A DNA stretch of 64,000 nt, taken from NCBI GenBank assembly GCA_002279765.1, contig NCCR01000071.1:5173-69172 (forward strand), given 5' to 3'. The notes below the pieces were generated by a model. That model saw only the letters and a program-made list of their open reading frames with translations, had not been told where the DNA came from and made no database searches. The position numbers were made by a program, and so were the translations under genes. This DNA is from Verrucomicrobia bacterium 12-59-8 (GTDB lineage Bacteria > Verrucomicrobiota > Verrucomicrobiae > Verrucomicrobiales > Verrucomicrobiaceae). This document shows positions 43,011 to 52,911 of the stretch, one piece after another. Numbering within the stretch: the stretch's first letter is position 1; each line of letters starts with the position of its first letter.

Positions 43011-43433
43011 ATGGTCTTGGTTGATTCATCTATCTGGATCGAGGCCGCCAGACGCACGGGCAGTCTTGAGGTCAAGGTCGGCATCGAAGGCCTGCTGGAT
43101 GCCTACGAAGCCACGCTTTGTTCCCCTGTGATGCTCGAAGTCCTGGGCGGCGCACGGAAAGAAGAGCGCAAGCAACTCAATGCGGACTTCACCTGCCTGC
43201 CCTACATCCGCGTGACGGAGGCGGATTACATCGCGGCAGTCCGCCACAATTGGAAATTGCGCGATGCAGGCATCACCGCCCCAGCCAATGACGTCCTCAT
43301 CGCCACCATCGCCGTACGGCTCTTTTGCCGGGTGTATGCGCAGGACAAACACTTCGAGGTAATGGCCCCAGTGCTCGGCTTTGCGCTCTATGAGCCGGGA
43401 TATGGCGGCTCATTTAGACCCGATGGCGGTTGA
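43011..43433 (+). CDS. VapC-type PIN-domain toxin
   Basis: 140 aa. PIN-domain acidic residues are visible: Asp5 in VLVDSSIWIEAAR, Glu in CSPVMLEVLGGA, and Asp in APANDVLIATIAV, with a final YAQDKHFEVMA supplying the fourth. VapC toxins are Mg-dependent RNases that cleave tRNA or rRNA. The antitoxin lies immediately upstream. The catalytic set looks complete, so the pair should be functional. Confidence 0.92.
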   Translation: MVLVDSSIWIEAARRTGSLEVKVGIEGLLDAYEATLCSPVMLEVLGGARKEERKQLNADFTCLPYIRVTEADYIAAVRHNWKLRDAGITAPANDVLIATIAVRLFCRVYAQDKHFEVMAPVLGFALYEPGYGGSFRPDGG

Positions 43434-43473
43434 GTGATAGTTTTCCGCCTGTGGGATCGTTTCTAAATGCAGA

Positions 43474-44259
43474 ATGCTCAAAGAAGCCGCCATCCCACTC
43501 ACTGACGACTCGCTCGCGCCCGGCACGGAACGCACGCTCGCCATCCTCGAACTCCTCGGTCGCCACCGCGCCGGACTCAGCCTCACTGAGATCGCCCGTG
43601 AGCTTGATCTGCCGGTCAATTCCGTCTTCCGCATCACCGGCACGCTTCACAGCCGCGGCTACCTTCAGCGCCGTGAGGACGACAAGCGCTTCGTGCTCAC
43701 CAACAAACTCTTCGACCTCTCCCGCCCGGTAGTGCGCGAGAAAAGCCTCGTCGTCTGCGCTTTGGAATCCATCAAATGGCTGCGCGATGAAACAGGCGAA
43801 ACAACGCAAATTCTCGCCAGCGTGAATCATAAGATGACCGTGCTGGAGCAGTGCATCTCCTCCCAGCCGATCAAGGTCAGCAGCACCGTCGGCCTGCAGG
43901 TGCCCATGTACTCCTGCGCTCCCGGCAAAGCGGTGCTCGCCCATCTTCCACCGGCGGAACTCGAGAAGTTCTTCGCCGCCATACAACTCAAGCAGTTCAC
44001 GCCAAACACACTCGCCACGCCTGAGTCGCTCGAAACTGATCTCGTCAAAACACGCAAGCGCGGCTTTGCCACGGACATCGCCGAAGGGCTCGAAGGCATC
44101 CATTGCGTCGCTGCGGCCATCCTCGACGAATACCATTACCCCGTTGCCGCCATCACCGTCATGTCCCCTTCCTTCCGCCTGAAACGCGACCAGTTCGACA
44201 AAGCCGGCAAGCTCTGCCTCGAAGCCGCAGCCACCATCACCCGGAGGCTCCTGGCATGA
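43474..44259 (+). CDS. IclR-family transcriptional regulator
   Basis: 261 aa. The winged HTH is at about residues 15-85 (GTERTLAILELLGRHRAGLS, ARELDLPVNSVFRITGTL, SRGYLQRREDDKRFVLT). The effector domain contains GLQVPMYSCAPGKAVLAHLP and GFATDIAEGLEGIHCVAAAI, the classic IclR ligand-binding signature. Its stop overlaps the next gene by ATGA, which couples the regulator to the DUF1553/DUF1501 block it presumably controls in response to a catabolic intermediate (inference). Confidence 0.93.
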   Translation: MLKEAAIPLTDDSLAPGTERTLAILELLGRHRAGLSLTEIARELDLPVNSVFRITGTLHSRGYLQRREDDKRFVLTNKLFDLSRPVVREKSLVVCALESIKWLRDETGETTQILASVNHKMTVLEQCISSQPIKVSSTVGLQVPMYSCAPGKAVLAHLPPAELEKFFAAIQLKQFTPNTLATPESLETDLVKTRKRGFATDIAEGLEGIHCVAAAILDEYHYPVAAITVMSPSFRLKRDQFDKAGKLCLEAAATITRRLLA

Positions 44260-47200
44260 ACAAGTCTCTCCTCATCTCCGCCGCCCTGCTTCTGGGTGGT
44301 AGGCTTCTCGCAGCACCCACACCTGCACAGATCGAATTCTTCGAAGCCAAAATCCGCCCCATCCTCGCGCAGGAATGCTATGAATGCCACAGCACCGGCA
44401 CCAAGCAAAAAGGTGACCTCGTGCTCGACTCCCGCCCCGGCTGGCAGGCCGGTGGTGAATCCGGCGATGTCATCAAGCCCGGCAATCCCGACGGCTCCCT
44501 GTTTCTGCAAACCATCAAGCACCAGCACGAAGACCTCAAGATGCCCAAAGCCGGGGCCAAGCTCGATGACAAAGTCATCGCCGACTTCGAGCAATGGATT
44601 CGTGAAGGCGCTGCCGATCCACGCGACACGCCGCCTTCCAAAGCAGAGATCGCCAAAGAGACTGACTGGAAGAGCGTCCTCGAACGCCGCAAGCAGTGGT
44701 GGGCCTTTGTGCCTGTCTCGAAGCAGCCCGCGAACAAAACCATCGATGACTACATCGACGCGGAACTCGCCAAGCAAGGCCTCCCCGCCGCGCCGCCCGC
44801 CGATGCGCAGACGCTTCGCCGCCGCATGAGCTACATCCTCACCGGACTTCCCCCCTCAGGCAACCAGAGCATCGATGAACTGCTTGCCTCCCCGCACTTT
44901 GGCGAAAAATGGGCCCGCCACTTCATGGACTGGGTCCGCTACGCTGAAAGCTACGGCTCCGAAGGTGATCCCGCCATCCCCTACGCCTATCAGTACCGCG
45001 ACTACCTCATCCGCGCCTTCAACGATGACGTGCCGTATCGGCAGCTTGTGAAGGAAGCCATCGCCGGAGACCTGCAGGCCAAACCACGCATCAAGAACGG
45101 CCTCAACGAAAGCGCCATCGGCATCGCGCAGTTGCGCATGGTGCTGCACGGCTTCTCACCCGTCGATTCACTCGATGAAATGGTCACCTTCACCGACAAC
45201 CAGATCGACACGGTCACCAAGGCCTTCCAATCCCTCACCGTGAGCTGCGCCCGCTGCCACAACCACAAGTTCGACGCCATCTCCCAGGCAGATTTCTATT
45301 CCCTCTACGGCATCTTCACCAGCACCCACCCCGCCGTCATCGACGTGAACGCCCCCGGCACAGGCAAGGCTGAACGTGAAGTACTCGCAAAGCTCAAGCA
45401 GCAGATCAAAGACGCCGTGGCCGCGCACTGGCTGAAGGTCGCCCCAAAAACCGTGTCCTACGACACCTCCGACTCCGCGCATCCGGGCCTCGACAAGTAC
45501 CAGTGGTTCACAAACGGCGTCAGCCTCACAAAGGCGGGCGAGTTTTCAGTCGCTCTTGAAGGCACTCGCATTGTCTCGCAGATTTATCCCGGTGGTTATT
45601 TCAGCAACCTGCTCACCACCAAGGAACGCGCGGTCGTATTCTCCAACCGCTTCAAATGCGAAGGCGGCACACTTTGGTTCCGTGTCGCTGGCAACGGTGG
45701 CGTGAAGGCCAAGTATGTCGTGGAAAACTACCCGCGCACGGGAACGATTCACAAGGCAGTGCTGATGGGAGAGGCCAAGGATGAAAAGCTCGGCTGGCGC
45801 TCGCTTGATCTCGACTTCTGGAAAGGCGACGAAATCTTCATCCAGATCACCACCTCCGCCGACCTTCCGGCCGAATACAACAAGGATGCGCGCTCATGGT
45901 TTGGTCTCACCGATGTCGTCATCACCCAGGATAAAAACCCACCTTCCAAAGAGGAACGAACACAGCTCTCCGCCGGTGAAGTCATCCAGGCATGGCAGCA
46001 AGGCAAACTCAGCAACAGTCAGGCCGAGGCGCTCAACCGACTCGTTCAGGCGGGCATGCTGCCGAATCAGCTGAAGGACATTCCAGAAGCAGCCAAGCTT
46101 GTGACCCGCTACCGCGAACTCGAAGCCTCACTGCCCATGCCTACCCGCGTGCCCGGTGTCATCGAAGCCGATGCCAAAGACACAGCACTCTTTGTCCGGG
46201 GCGATCACAAGCAGCCCGCCGAAATCGTCCCGCGCCGCTTCCTTGATGCCATCGATCCTACGCCCTTCAACACCCAGGGCAGCGGTCGTTTGCAACTCGC
46301 CGAGCACATGGCGGACTTGAACAACAATCCGCTCACCGCACGCGTCATCGTCAACCGCCTCTGGCATCACGTCTTTGGACGCGGCATCGTCGCCACCGTC
46401 GATAACTTCGGAAAGCTCGGCGATCTGCCCACACATCCCGAACTGCTCGACTTCCTCGCCCAGCGCTTCATCGACAGCGGCGGCTCCATCAAAGCCATGC
46501 TGAAACTCATCGTGAGCTCCAAGGCTTTCCAGCGCAGTGCCCAGGCATCCGAAATCGCCGTGCAGAAGGACCCCGAAAACAAGCTGCTGAGCCACTGGAG
46601 CATCCACCGCCTCGAAGCCGAGGCCATTCGCGACTCCATCCTTACCCTGACCGGCAAGCTCGAACCCGAACTCTATGGCGAATCAACCGCCAACAACTCG
46701 CCGCGCCGCAGCATCTACGTCAAAGTCATCCGCAATTCACTCGACCCCTTCCTCACCACTTTCGACTCGCCCGTGCCCTTCAGCACCCGTGGCAAGCGCG
46801 ACACCACCAACGTCCCCGCGCAGTCACTCACCCTGCTCAACGACAACAACGTCATTCGCTGGTCTCGCGAATGGGCGCTGCGCTCCAGCAAGGTCGAAGC
46901 CGATCAGCGCGTGAAACAAATGTTCAAGGAAGCCTTCGCTCGCGAAGCCACGGCGGATGAAGTGAAGCAGAGCCTCGCTTACCTCAAGTCCTTGCAGCAG
47001 GAAAACAATGCACGCTCCCAGGAGCTTGCCTTCCAGGAGCAAGAGCTCGCCGCTCTAGACCAGCAGATCAACGCGATCCTCGATTCCGGTCGATTGAAAC
47101 TGCAGGCCACGCGCAAACTCCCCGCCGTTCCTCTCGACACCCCCGAACCACTGGCCGAGTGGACCTTTGAGAAGGATGCCAAAGACGTCAACGGTCGCAT

Positions 47201-47960
47201 GCATCTCGAACTCGTCGGCACGGCCCATATCGAAAAAGGCGCGCTCATTCTCGATGGCAAGTCGATGGCCAAATCCGGCTCGCTGCCAAAAACGCTCACC
47301 ACCAAGACCCTCGAAGCCTGGGTCATGCTCGACAACCTCGCCCAGCGCGGCGGCGGCGTGCTCACCGTGCAAGGCAAGGACGGCGTGCTGTTCGACTCCG
47401 TCGTCTTTGCCGAAAAGACCCCGCAGCACTGGGTCGCTGGCAGCAATTTCTTCGACCGCAGCGAACTCTTTGAAGGCACGGCCGAAACCGAAGCTTCCAC
47501 CCGCCCCGTGCATGTCGCCGTTGTGTATCAGCCCGATGGCACCATCAGCGGCTACCGCGATGGCAAACCCTACGGCCGCACCTACCGCAAAGCGCCTGCG
47601 GCGATCTTTGAAGCCGAGGCATCCCAGATACTTCTCGGCTGTCGTCATGGTTCCCCCGCTGGCAACAAAGGACTGACCGGCCGCATCTTCCGCGCCCGCC
47701 TCTATGACCGTGCGCTGACTCCGGATGAGATTGCCAAGACCTCTCTAATCGAATCCAGCAGCGTTACCAAGGCCGACATTATCGCCTCACTCACGGCGGA
47801 GCAGCGGAGTAAGCTCTCCAAACTCAACCCCCGCCGCAAGCAGCAGGCCAGCCATCTAGAATCCCTGCGCACCACCAACAGCGACGATCCCGAACTCCAA
47901 GCCTGGACCAGCCTCGCGCAGTCACTCATCAACCTGAAGGAGTTCATTTACCTGAAATGA
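44256..47960 (+). CDS. Planctomycete cytochrome c/DUF1549/DUF1553 protein with LamG domain
   Basis: 1234 aa with a signal peptide ([16 protein letters not shown]). Residues about 25-130 are the PSC1 heme domain with CYECH (Cys41, Cys44, His45). DUF1549 follows, with a second CxxCH ([13 protein letters not shown]). DUF1553 spans roughly 690-950 ([36 protein letters not shown]). A concanavalin/LamG module lies at about 1010-1160 ([28 protein letters not shown]). These proteins are PVC-specific, probably periplasmic redox enzymes or sugar-binding proteins. Coupled by ATGA to both neighbours. Confidence 0.9.
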   Translation: MNKSLLISAALLLGGRLLAAPTPAQIEFFEAKIRPILAQECYECHSTGTKQKGDLVLDSRPGWQAGGESGDVIKPGNPDGSLFLQTIKHQHEDLKMPKAGAKLDDKVIADFEQWIREGAADPRDTPPSKAEIAKETDWKSVLERRKQWWAFVPVSKQPANKTIDDYIDAELAKQGLPAAPPADAQTLRRRMSYILTGLPPSGNQSIDELLASPHFGEKWARHFMDWVRYAESYGSEGDPAIPYAYQYRDYLIRAFNDDVPYRQLVKEAIAGDLQAKPRIKNGLNESAIGIAQLRMVLHGFSPVDSLDEMVTFTDNQIDTVTKAFQSLTVSCARCHNHKFDAISQADFYSLYGIFTSTHPAVIDVNAPGTGKAEREVLAKLKQQIKDAVAAHWLKVAPKTVSYDTSDSAHPGLDKYQWFTNGVSLTKAGEFSVALEGTRIVSQIYPGGYFSNLLTTKERAVVFSNRFKCEGGTLWFRVAGNGGVKAKYVVENYPRTGTIHKAVLMGEAKDEKLGWRSLDLDFWKGDEIFIQITTSADLPAEYNKDARSWFGLTDVVITQDKNPPSKEERTQLSAGEVIQAWQQGKLSNSQAEALNRLVQAGMLPNQLKDIPEAAKLVTRYRELEASLPMPTRVPGVIEADAKDTALFVRGDHKQPAEIVPRRFLDAIDPTPFNTQGSGRLQLAEHMADLNNNPLTARVIVNRLWHHVFGRGIVATVDNFGKLGDLPTHPELLDFLAQRFIDSGGSIKAMLKLIVSSKAFQRSAQASEIAVQKDPENKLLSHWSIHRLEAEAIRDSILTLTGKLEPELYGESTANNSPRRSIYVKVIRNSLDPFLTTFDSPVPFSTRGKRDTTNVPAQSLTLLNDNNVIRWSREWALRSSKVEADQRVKQMFKEAFAREATADEVKQSLAYLKSLQQENNARSQELAFQEQELAALDQQINAILDSGRLKLQATRKLPAVPLDTPEPLAEWTFEKDAKDVNGRMHLELVGTAHIEKGALILDGKSMAKSGSLPKTLTTKTLEAWVMLDNLAQRGGGVLTVQGKDGVLFDSVVFAEKTPQHWVAGSNFFDRSELFEGTAETEASTRPVHVAVVYQPDGTISGYRDGKPYGRTYRKAPAAIFEAEASQILLGCRHGSPAGNKGLTGRIFRARLYDRALTPDEIAKTSLIESSSVTKADIIASLTAEQRSKLSKLNPRRKQQASHLESLRTTNSDDPELQAWTSLAQSLINLKEFIYLK

Positions 47961-49372
47961 ATACGATCAATCGCCGCCAGCTCCTCTCCCGCGCCTCCAC
48001 CGGCTTCGGCATGGCCGCTCTTGCAGGCCTCATGCAGGAGCAGGCCCTTGCAGACATGCCGCTTGTCCATCGTGCGAAGAAATTCGCCCCTAAGGCACGC
48101 AGCGTGATCTTTCTCTACATGAGCGGCGGAGTGTCGCATGTCGATTCCTTCGATCACAAGCCGATGCTCAAGAAGTTCGCAGGTCAGCCGATGCCCGGCG
48201 CCGTCAAGAAGACGCAGTTCAACAACAACGGCACCGTGCAGCCCTCGCACTGGGACTTCAAACGCTACGGACAGTCGGGCCTGGAGGTGAGCGACCTGTT
48301 TCCCCAGGTCGGCGGCGTGGCCGATGAGCTCTGCATGATCCGCAGCATGACGGCCAAGTTCAGCGAGCATGCGCAGGGAAACTTCTTCATGCACACTGGC
48401 TTCCCCTTCCTCGGGTACCCAAGCGCAGGCGCGTGGACGAGCTACGGCCTCGGCACTGAGTCACGCGATCTGCCCGGCTACATCGTGCTGCAAAGCGGTG
48501 GTGCCTCCACTCCGCATGGCGGCGTGGGTTTGTTCAGCAACGGCTTCCTGCCCGCGCAGCATCAGGCCAGCATCGTGAAGGCGGATGAAGCCGAAGCCGT
48601 CGTCAACATCCGCCCGCGCCAGCCGCAGGACATGCAGCGCAAGCAGCTCGATTTCATCGGCGCGATGGACCGTCGCTTCGTCAGCACCACGCAGCACGAC
48701 ATGCACGTCGAGGCCGCCATCTCAAACTACGAGATGGCCTGGCGCATGCAGTCCGCCGTGCCGGATCTCTGCGACATCAGCGGCGAAACCGAAGCGACGA
48801 AAAAACTCTACGGCCTCGACGATCCCGAGCCGAAAAAAGCCGCCTACGCACGCCAGTGCCTGCTCGCCCGCCGTCTCGTCGAACGCGGCGTACGCTTCAT
48901 CGAGCTCAGCACCCTCGCTTACAACGTCGGTGGCGGCAACGGCGCCAACCCCTGGGACCACCACAGCGCCATCGTTGAAGGCCACGGCAAGATGGCGAAT
49001 CAAATCGACCAGCCCATTGCTGCACTCATCAAAGATCTCCGCTCACGCGGCCTACTGGACAGCACCCTTGTTGTATGGGGCGGTGAATTTGGACGCACGC
49101 CCTTTGCGCAGGGTTCCAACGGCCGCGACCACAACCCCTACGGCTTCACCGTCTGGATGGCCGGTGGCGGTGTCAAAGGCGGCCATGTCTATGGTGCCAC
49201 GGACGACTTCGGCTACAACGCCGTCGAAAACATCTCCAGCGTCTATGACATGTGGGCCACAGTATTGCATCTGATGGGCATCGACCACGAACAGCTCACC
49301 TACCGTTTCAGTGGTCGGGATCTACGCCTCACCGACGTGCATGGGAATGTACTCAAAGACATCATCGCCTGA
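47957..49372 (+). CDS. DUF1501 family protein, copy 1
   Basis: 471 aa with a Tat leader ([20 protein letters not shown]). The body is the sulfatase-like alkaline phosphatase fold of DUF1501: [96 protein letters not shown]. It starts with an ATGA overlap to the DUF1553 gene, the near-universal partner in PVC genomes. Exported folded, probably with a metal cofactor. The substrate is unknown. Confidence 0.93.
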   Translation: MNTINRRQLLSRASTGFGMAALAGLMQEQALADMPLVHRAKKFAPKARSVIFLYMSGGVSHVDSFDHKPMLKKFAGQPMPGAVKKTQFNNNGTVQPSHWDFKRYGQSGLEVSDLFPQVGGVADELCMIRSMTAKFSEHAQGNFFMHTGFPFLGYPSAGAWTSYGLGTESRDLPGYIVLQSGGASTPHGGVGLFSNGFLPAQHQASIVKADEAEAVVNIRPRQPQDMQRKQLDFIGAMDRRFVSTTQHDMHVEAAISNYEMAWRMQSAVPDLCDISGETEATKKLYGLDDPEPKKAAYARQCLLARRLVERGVRFIELSTLAYNVGGGNGANPWDHHSAIVEGHGKMANQIDQPIAALIKDLRSRGLLDSTLVVWGGEFGRTPFAQGSNGRDHNPYGFTVWMAGGGVKGGHVYGATDDFGYNAVENISSVYDMWATVLHLMGIDHEQLTYRFSGRDLRLTDVHGNVLKDIIA

Positions 49373-50775
49373 TGAACGCCTCCTTTTCACGCCGCCAGCT
49401 TCTTACCAATGCCTCCACCGGCTTTGGTATGGCCGCATTGGCAGGCCTGATGCAGGCGGAGTCACCGGTGAATCGCGCAAAACGCTTCGCACCAAAGGCA
49501 CGCAGCGTGATCTTCTGCTACATGAGCGGCGGTGTCTCGCACCTCGACTCCTTCGATCCGAAGCCGCTGCTGGAAAAATACGCCGGGCAGCCCATGCCGG
49601 TCGAGGTGAAGAAAACGCAATTCAACAACAACGGCACCGTGCAGCCCGCACATTGGGTGTTTCATCAGCGTGGGCAGAGCGGCATGCCGGTCAGCGAGCT
49701 CTTTCCGCACATGGCCACGCTCGCGGATGACATCTGCGTCATCCGCAGCATGACGGCCAAATTCAGCGAGCATGCGCAGGGAAATTTCTTCATGCACAGC
49801 GGCTTCCCTTTCCTCGGTTATCCGAGTGCTGGGGCGTGGGCGAGCTACGGCCTCGGCACCGAGTCACGTGATCTCCCAGGCTACATCGTACTGCAAAGCG
49901 GTGGCGCATCGGTGCCGCATGGTGGCGTGGGTTTGTTCAGCAATGGTTTCCTGCCCGCGCAGCATCAGGCCAGCATCGTGCAGGCGGATGAGGAAGAGGC
50001 GGTAGCCAACATCCGCTCAACTCAGCCACGTGACATGCAGCGCAGGCAGCTCGACTTCATCGACGCAATGGATCACCGCTTTGCCAGCATGGCACAGCAT
50101 GACCTTCATGTGGATGCGGCCATTGCAAATTACGAGATGGCCTGGCGCATGCAATCCGCCGTGCCGGAACTGTGCGACATCTCCGGCGAAACTGAGTCCA
50201 CGAAAAAACTCTACGGCATGGACGGCCCGGACTCCACCCGCACGGCGTATGCGCAGCAGTGCCTGCTGGCGCGGCGTCTGGTGGAGCGCGGCGTACGCTT
50301 TGTGGAGCTGAGCTGCCTGCCGCAAAAACTCGGCGGCAGCCAGGGCCCCAACCCATGGGATCAGCACGCGGCGATCAAGAAAGGCCATGGCAACATGGCG
50401 TATCAGGTGGATCAACCCATCGCCGCACTGGTCAAAGATCTCAAGTCACGCGGCCTGCTCGACAGCACGCTTGTCATCTGGGCCGGTGAGTTTGGGCGCA
50501 CCCCCTTCGCGCAGGGCACGGATGGCCGTGACCACAACCCCTACGGCTTCACCATCTGGATGGCCGGTGGCGGCGTCAAACCCGGCCACATCTATGGCGC
50601 CACCGACGACTTCGGCTACCACGCCATCGAAAACGCCTGTACCGTCTACGACTTGTGGGCCACCGTCCTGCACCTCATGGGCATTGATCACGAACAGCTC
50701 ACCTACCGCTTCAGTGGCCGCGACCTGCGGCTCACGGATGTGCATGGCAATGTGCTGCGCGATGTGATCGCGTAG
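49372..50775 (+). CDS. DUF1501 family protein, copy 2 (tandem duplicate)
   Basis: 467 aa from ATG 49372, overlapping the stop of copy 1 by one base (TGATG). The Tat leader ([20 protein letters not shown]) and almost every motif match copy 1 ([50 protein letters not shown]). Many long identical stretches show a recent tandem duplication. Differences cluster after the leader and around residues 265-310. The upstream open frame from 49252 is shadow of copy 1. Confidence 0.92.
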   Translation: MNASFSRRQLLTNASTGFGMAALAGLMQAESPVNRAKRFAPKARSVIFCYMSGGVSHLDSFDPKPLLEKYAGQPMPVEVKKTQFNNNGTVQPAHWVFHQRGQSGMPVSELFPHMATLADDICVIRSMTAKFSEHAQGNFFMHSGFPFLGYPSAGAWASYGLGTESRDLPGYIVLQSGGASVPHGGVGLFSNGFLPAQHQASIVQADEEEAVANIRSTQPRDMQRRQLDFIDAMDHRFASMAQHDLHVDAAIANYEMAWRMQSAVPELCDISGETESTKKLYGMDGPDSTRTAYAQQCLLARRLVERGVRFVELSCLPQKLGGSQGPNPWDQHAAIKKGHGNMAYQVDQPIAALVKDLKSRGLLDSTLVIWAGEFGRTPFAQGTDGRDHNPYGFTIWMAGGGVKPGHIYGATDDFGYHAIENACTVYDLWATVLHLMGIDHEQLTYRFSGRDLRLTDVHGNVLRDVIA

Positions 50776-50933
50776 ATGTGGGATGGGTATGGCGACAGCC
50801 CGCCCGTCCGTGAGCGTGCTGTAAAACGCCTTGGCGTACGAACGTCCTAGCAGTCGGGCGGTTTGGCGAGGTGATCGATAGTGTATCCGAATACCTTCGA
50901 CGCCAAACACACCCAACCTACGCAGAAACGCGG

Positions 50934-52313
50934 CTACACCTCCAGCTTCCACGGCCCGCGATACTCGCGCCCGAGAAGCTTGCTCGCATCCGCATCACCA
51001 ATGATCTCCTCCTTCACGGGATCCCATTTGATGGCACGGCTGGTGAGGAATGAAATCAGCGCGAGGTGGCCCGGCGTGGCGCTGCGGTGGGCAGTTTCCA
51101 CCGGGGTGACGGTGGGCTGGCGGCTCTTCACGCAGTCGAGGAAGTTACGATGGTGCCCCTTGGTTTCGTAGAGTCGAGTCTTAATGACGTCGTCTCCCAG
51201 CTTCGGTGCTTTAGCGACTTCGATGATCTCGCTCTTCGGATCCTTGTCATCCTTCCGCTTTTTGACCATCTGTTTGAATGCTGGATTCGAGCAGTCGTAA
51301 GCGCCCCCACGATTCACATAGACCCAACCGTCGGTGCCGATCCACTTGGTGCCCATCTGGATGTCGTCGTGACCACCTGCGATGGTCATGATGATGTCGC
51401 CTGCATACTTGGCTTCGGCGCGATACTTCGTGGCGGTGTTCCAGATGTCGGTGCGTGGCGGCATGTCCACCTGGATGGGGCTCACCTCGGTCGGGCCGCT
51501 GCTATCCATGTTCATGCCCCAGTGGGCGATGTCGCAGTGGTGGCCGACCCAGTCGAGCAACTGGCCGCCGCCGATGTTGTAATCCCAGCGCCAGTTTTTG
51601 TGCACGCGGCACTCAATGTAGTCCTGCATCGTCGCCGGACCGATCCACATTTCATAATCAAGCTCCGCAGGCGGCGGCGTAACACTGCGTTTGTCGCCGG
51701 TCTTGGCGAAGTCGTTGTGCCCGCTTGGCAGGCCTACATGCACTTCCTTCAATTTTCCAATCAGGCCGTTGCGGACGATTTCAGCGCCGATGCGAAAATT
51801 GTCCTCGCTGCGCTGCCAGGAGCCTGTCTGCCAGATGCGCCCATGCTTCTGTACGGCCTTCACGATGGCCTGCTGCTCGGCGATGGTGCGTGCCAGCGGC
51901 TTCTCCCCATAGATGTCCTTGCCGTTCTTCGCGGCTTCAATGGCGGTAAGCGCATGCCAGTTGTCGGGCACCGCCAGCATGACGGTGTCGATGTCCTTGC
52001 GGGCCATGACTTCGCGGTAGTCGTGGTAGGGTTTGCAGTCCTGGTTCTTGTAAGCGCCGTTGATGGTGTCCAGCGCCTTTTGCAGATTGCGTTTGTCGAT
52101 GTCACACGCGGCCACAATCTGGCAGTCCTGCTCCTGGAGAAATTTGCCGGTGTTGCTCGGTCCCATCATGCCCCAGCCGAAGACGGCCATCGTGATCTTG
52201 CCGGAGGGCGCATTCTGCCCAATCACACTGGCCGGAATGATGGTGGGAAAACCGATGACGGCGGCAGACTTCGTGAGGAACTGACGACGGGAGGAAACAG
52301 GAATGCGTTTCAT
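50934..52313 (-). CDS. Tat-exported Gfo/Idh/MocA family oxidoreductase
   Basis: 459 aa with a Tat leader (SSRRQFLTKSAAVIGFPTII). The Rossmann domain follows (ITMAVFGWGMMGPSNTGKFL), with VAACDIDKRNLQKA, DIDTVMLAVPDNWH and KDIYGEKPLARTIAE, where EKP is the family signature Lys. The C-terminal domain (DWVGHHCDIAHWGM) is the dehydrogenase/substrate domain of PVC-expanded members. Redox of a sugar or inositol derivative in the periplasm is inferred. It is convergent with the DUF1501 block and possibly acts in the same pathway. Confidence 0.93.
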   Translation of the reverse strand: MKRIPVSSRRQFLTKSAAVIGFPTIIPASVIGQNAPSGKITMAVFGWGMMGPSNTGKFLQEQDCQIVAACDIDKRNLQKALDTINGAYKNQDCKPYHDYREVMARKDIDTVMLAVPDNWHALTAIEAAKNGKDIYGEKPLARTIAEQQAIVKAVQKHGRIWQTGSWQRSEDNFRIGAEIVRNGLIGKLKEVHVGLPSGHNDFAKTGDKRSVTPPPAELDYEMWIGPATMQDYIECRVHKNWRWDYNIGGGQLLDWVGHHCDIAHWGMNMDSSGPTEVSPIQVDMPPRTDIWNTATKYRAEAKYAGDIIMTIAGGHDDIQMGTKWIGTDGWVYVNRGGAYDCSNPAFKQMVKKRKDDKDPKSEIIEVAKAPKLGDDVIKTRLYETKGHHRNFLDCVKSRQPTVTPVETAHRSATPGHLALISFLTSRAIKWDPVKEEIIGDADASKLLGREYRGPWKLEV

Positions 52314-52412
52314 AGGGGTGATTTGGCTGGCAGATAACTTTTAACCGAGACTCCGCCCGCAAGTCCAGCCACAAATGCGAAAGCAGCTTGCGCACGCGCC
52401 TGCCGACACGGC

Positions 52413-52889
52413 CTAGCAGCTCGTGGGCACGCGCTGGGCGAGCTTCACGGTATGTGGAATGGCACCGATCACAAAGCTGAGGCAATCAACGGCCCCCTGC
52501 GGTTTTCCGGGTAGGGCGATTACAAGGCTGCGATCAACCACCGCCGCCAGACTGCGGGAGAGAATGGCGTTCGGGGTCAGTTCGAGCGACTTCATGCGCA
52601 TCAGTTCTCCAAATCCTGGGATCTCCACGCGCATGATGCTGCGAATGGCCTCAGGGGTGACATCACGCTCGGCGATCCCCGTTCCACCCGTGGTGAGGAT
52701 GAGCGCGCAACCCTGGGCGGAGAAGGAACGGATCGCCTCCTGAATGCGCTGAAGGTCATCCGGGATAATCGCCTCAGCAGCGACCACCCAGCCATAACCT
52801 TCCGCCGCCTGCCTCAACGCTGGACCACCGAGGTCCTCATAAACGCCCTGGCTGGCACGGTCGGAAACGGTGATGATGCCAACCTGCAT
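52413..52889 (-). CDS. MogA/MoaB-type molybdopterin adenylyltransferase
   Basis: 158 aa from ATG 52889 (MQVGIITVSDRASQG, the family start). TTGGTGIAERDVTPEA is the MoCF signature that binds the nucleotide and pterin. VIALPGKPQGAVDCLSFV supplies the C-terminal PGKP loop. It adenylylates molybdopterin before metal insertion. MogA is favoured over MoaB by the short length and SDR start, but the two are hard to separate by eye. The protease gene lies 22 bases upstream on the same strand. Confidence 0.9.
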   Translation of the reverse strand: MQVGIITVSDRASQGVYEDLGGPALRQAAEGYGWVVAAEAIIPDDLQRIQEAIRSFSAQGCALILTTGGTGIAERDVTPEAIRSIMRVEIPGFGELMRMKSLELTPNAILSRSLAAVVDRSLVIALPGKPQGAVDCLSFVIGAIPHTVKLAQRVPTSC

Positions 52890-52911
52890 ACGATGTGCGC
52901 TAAGCCAGTTG

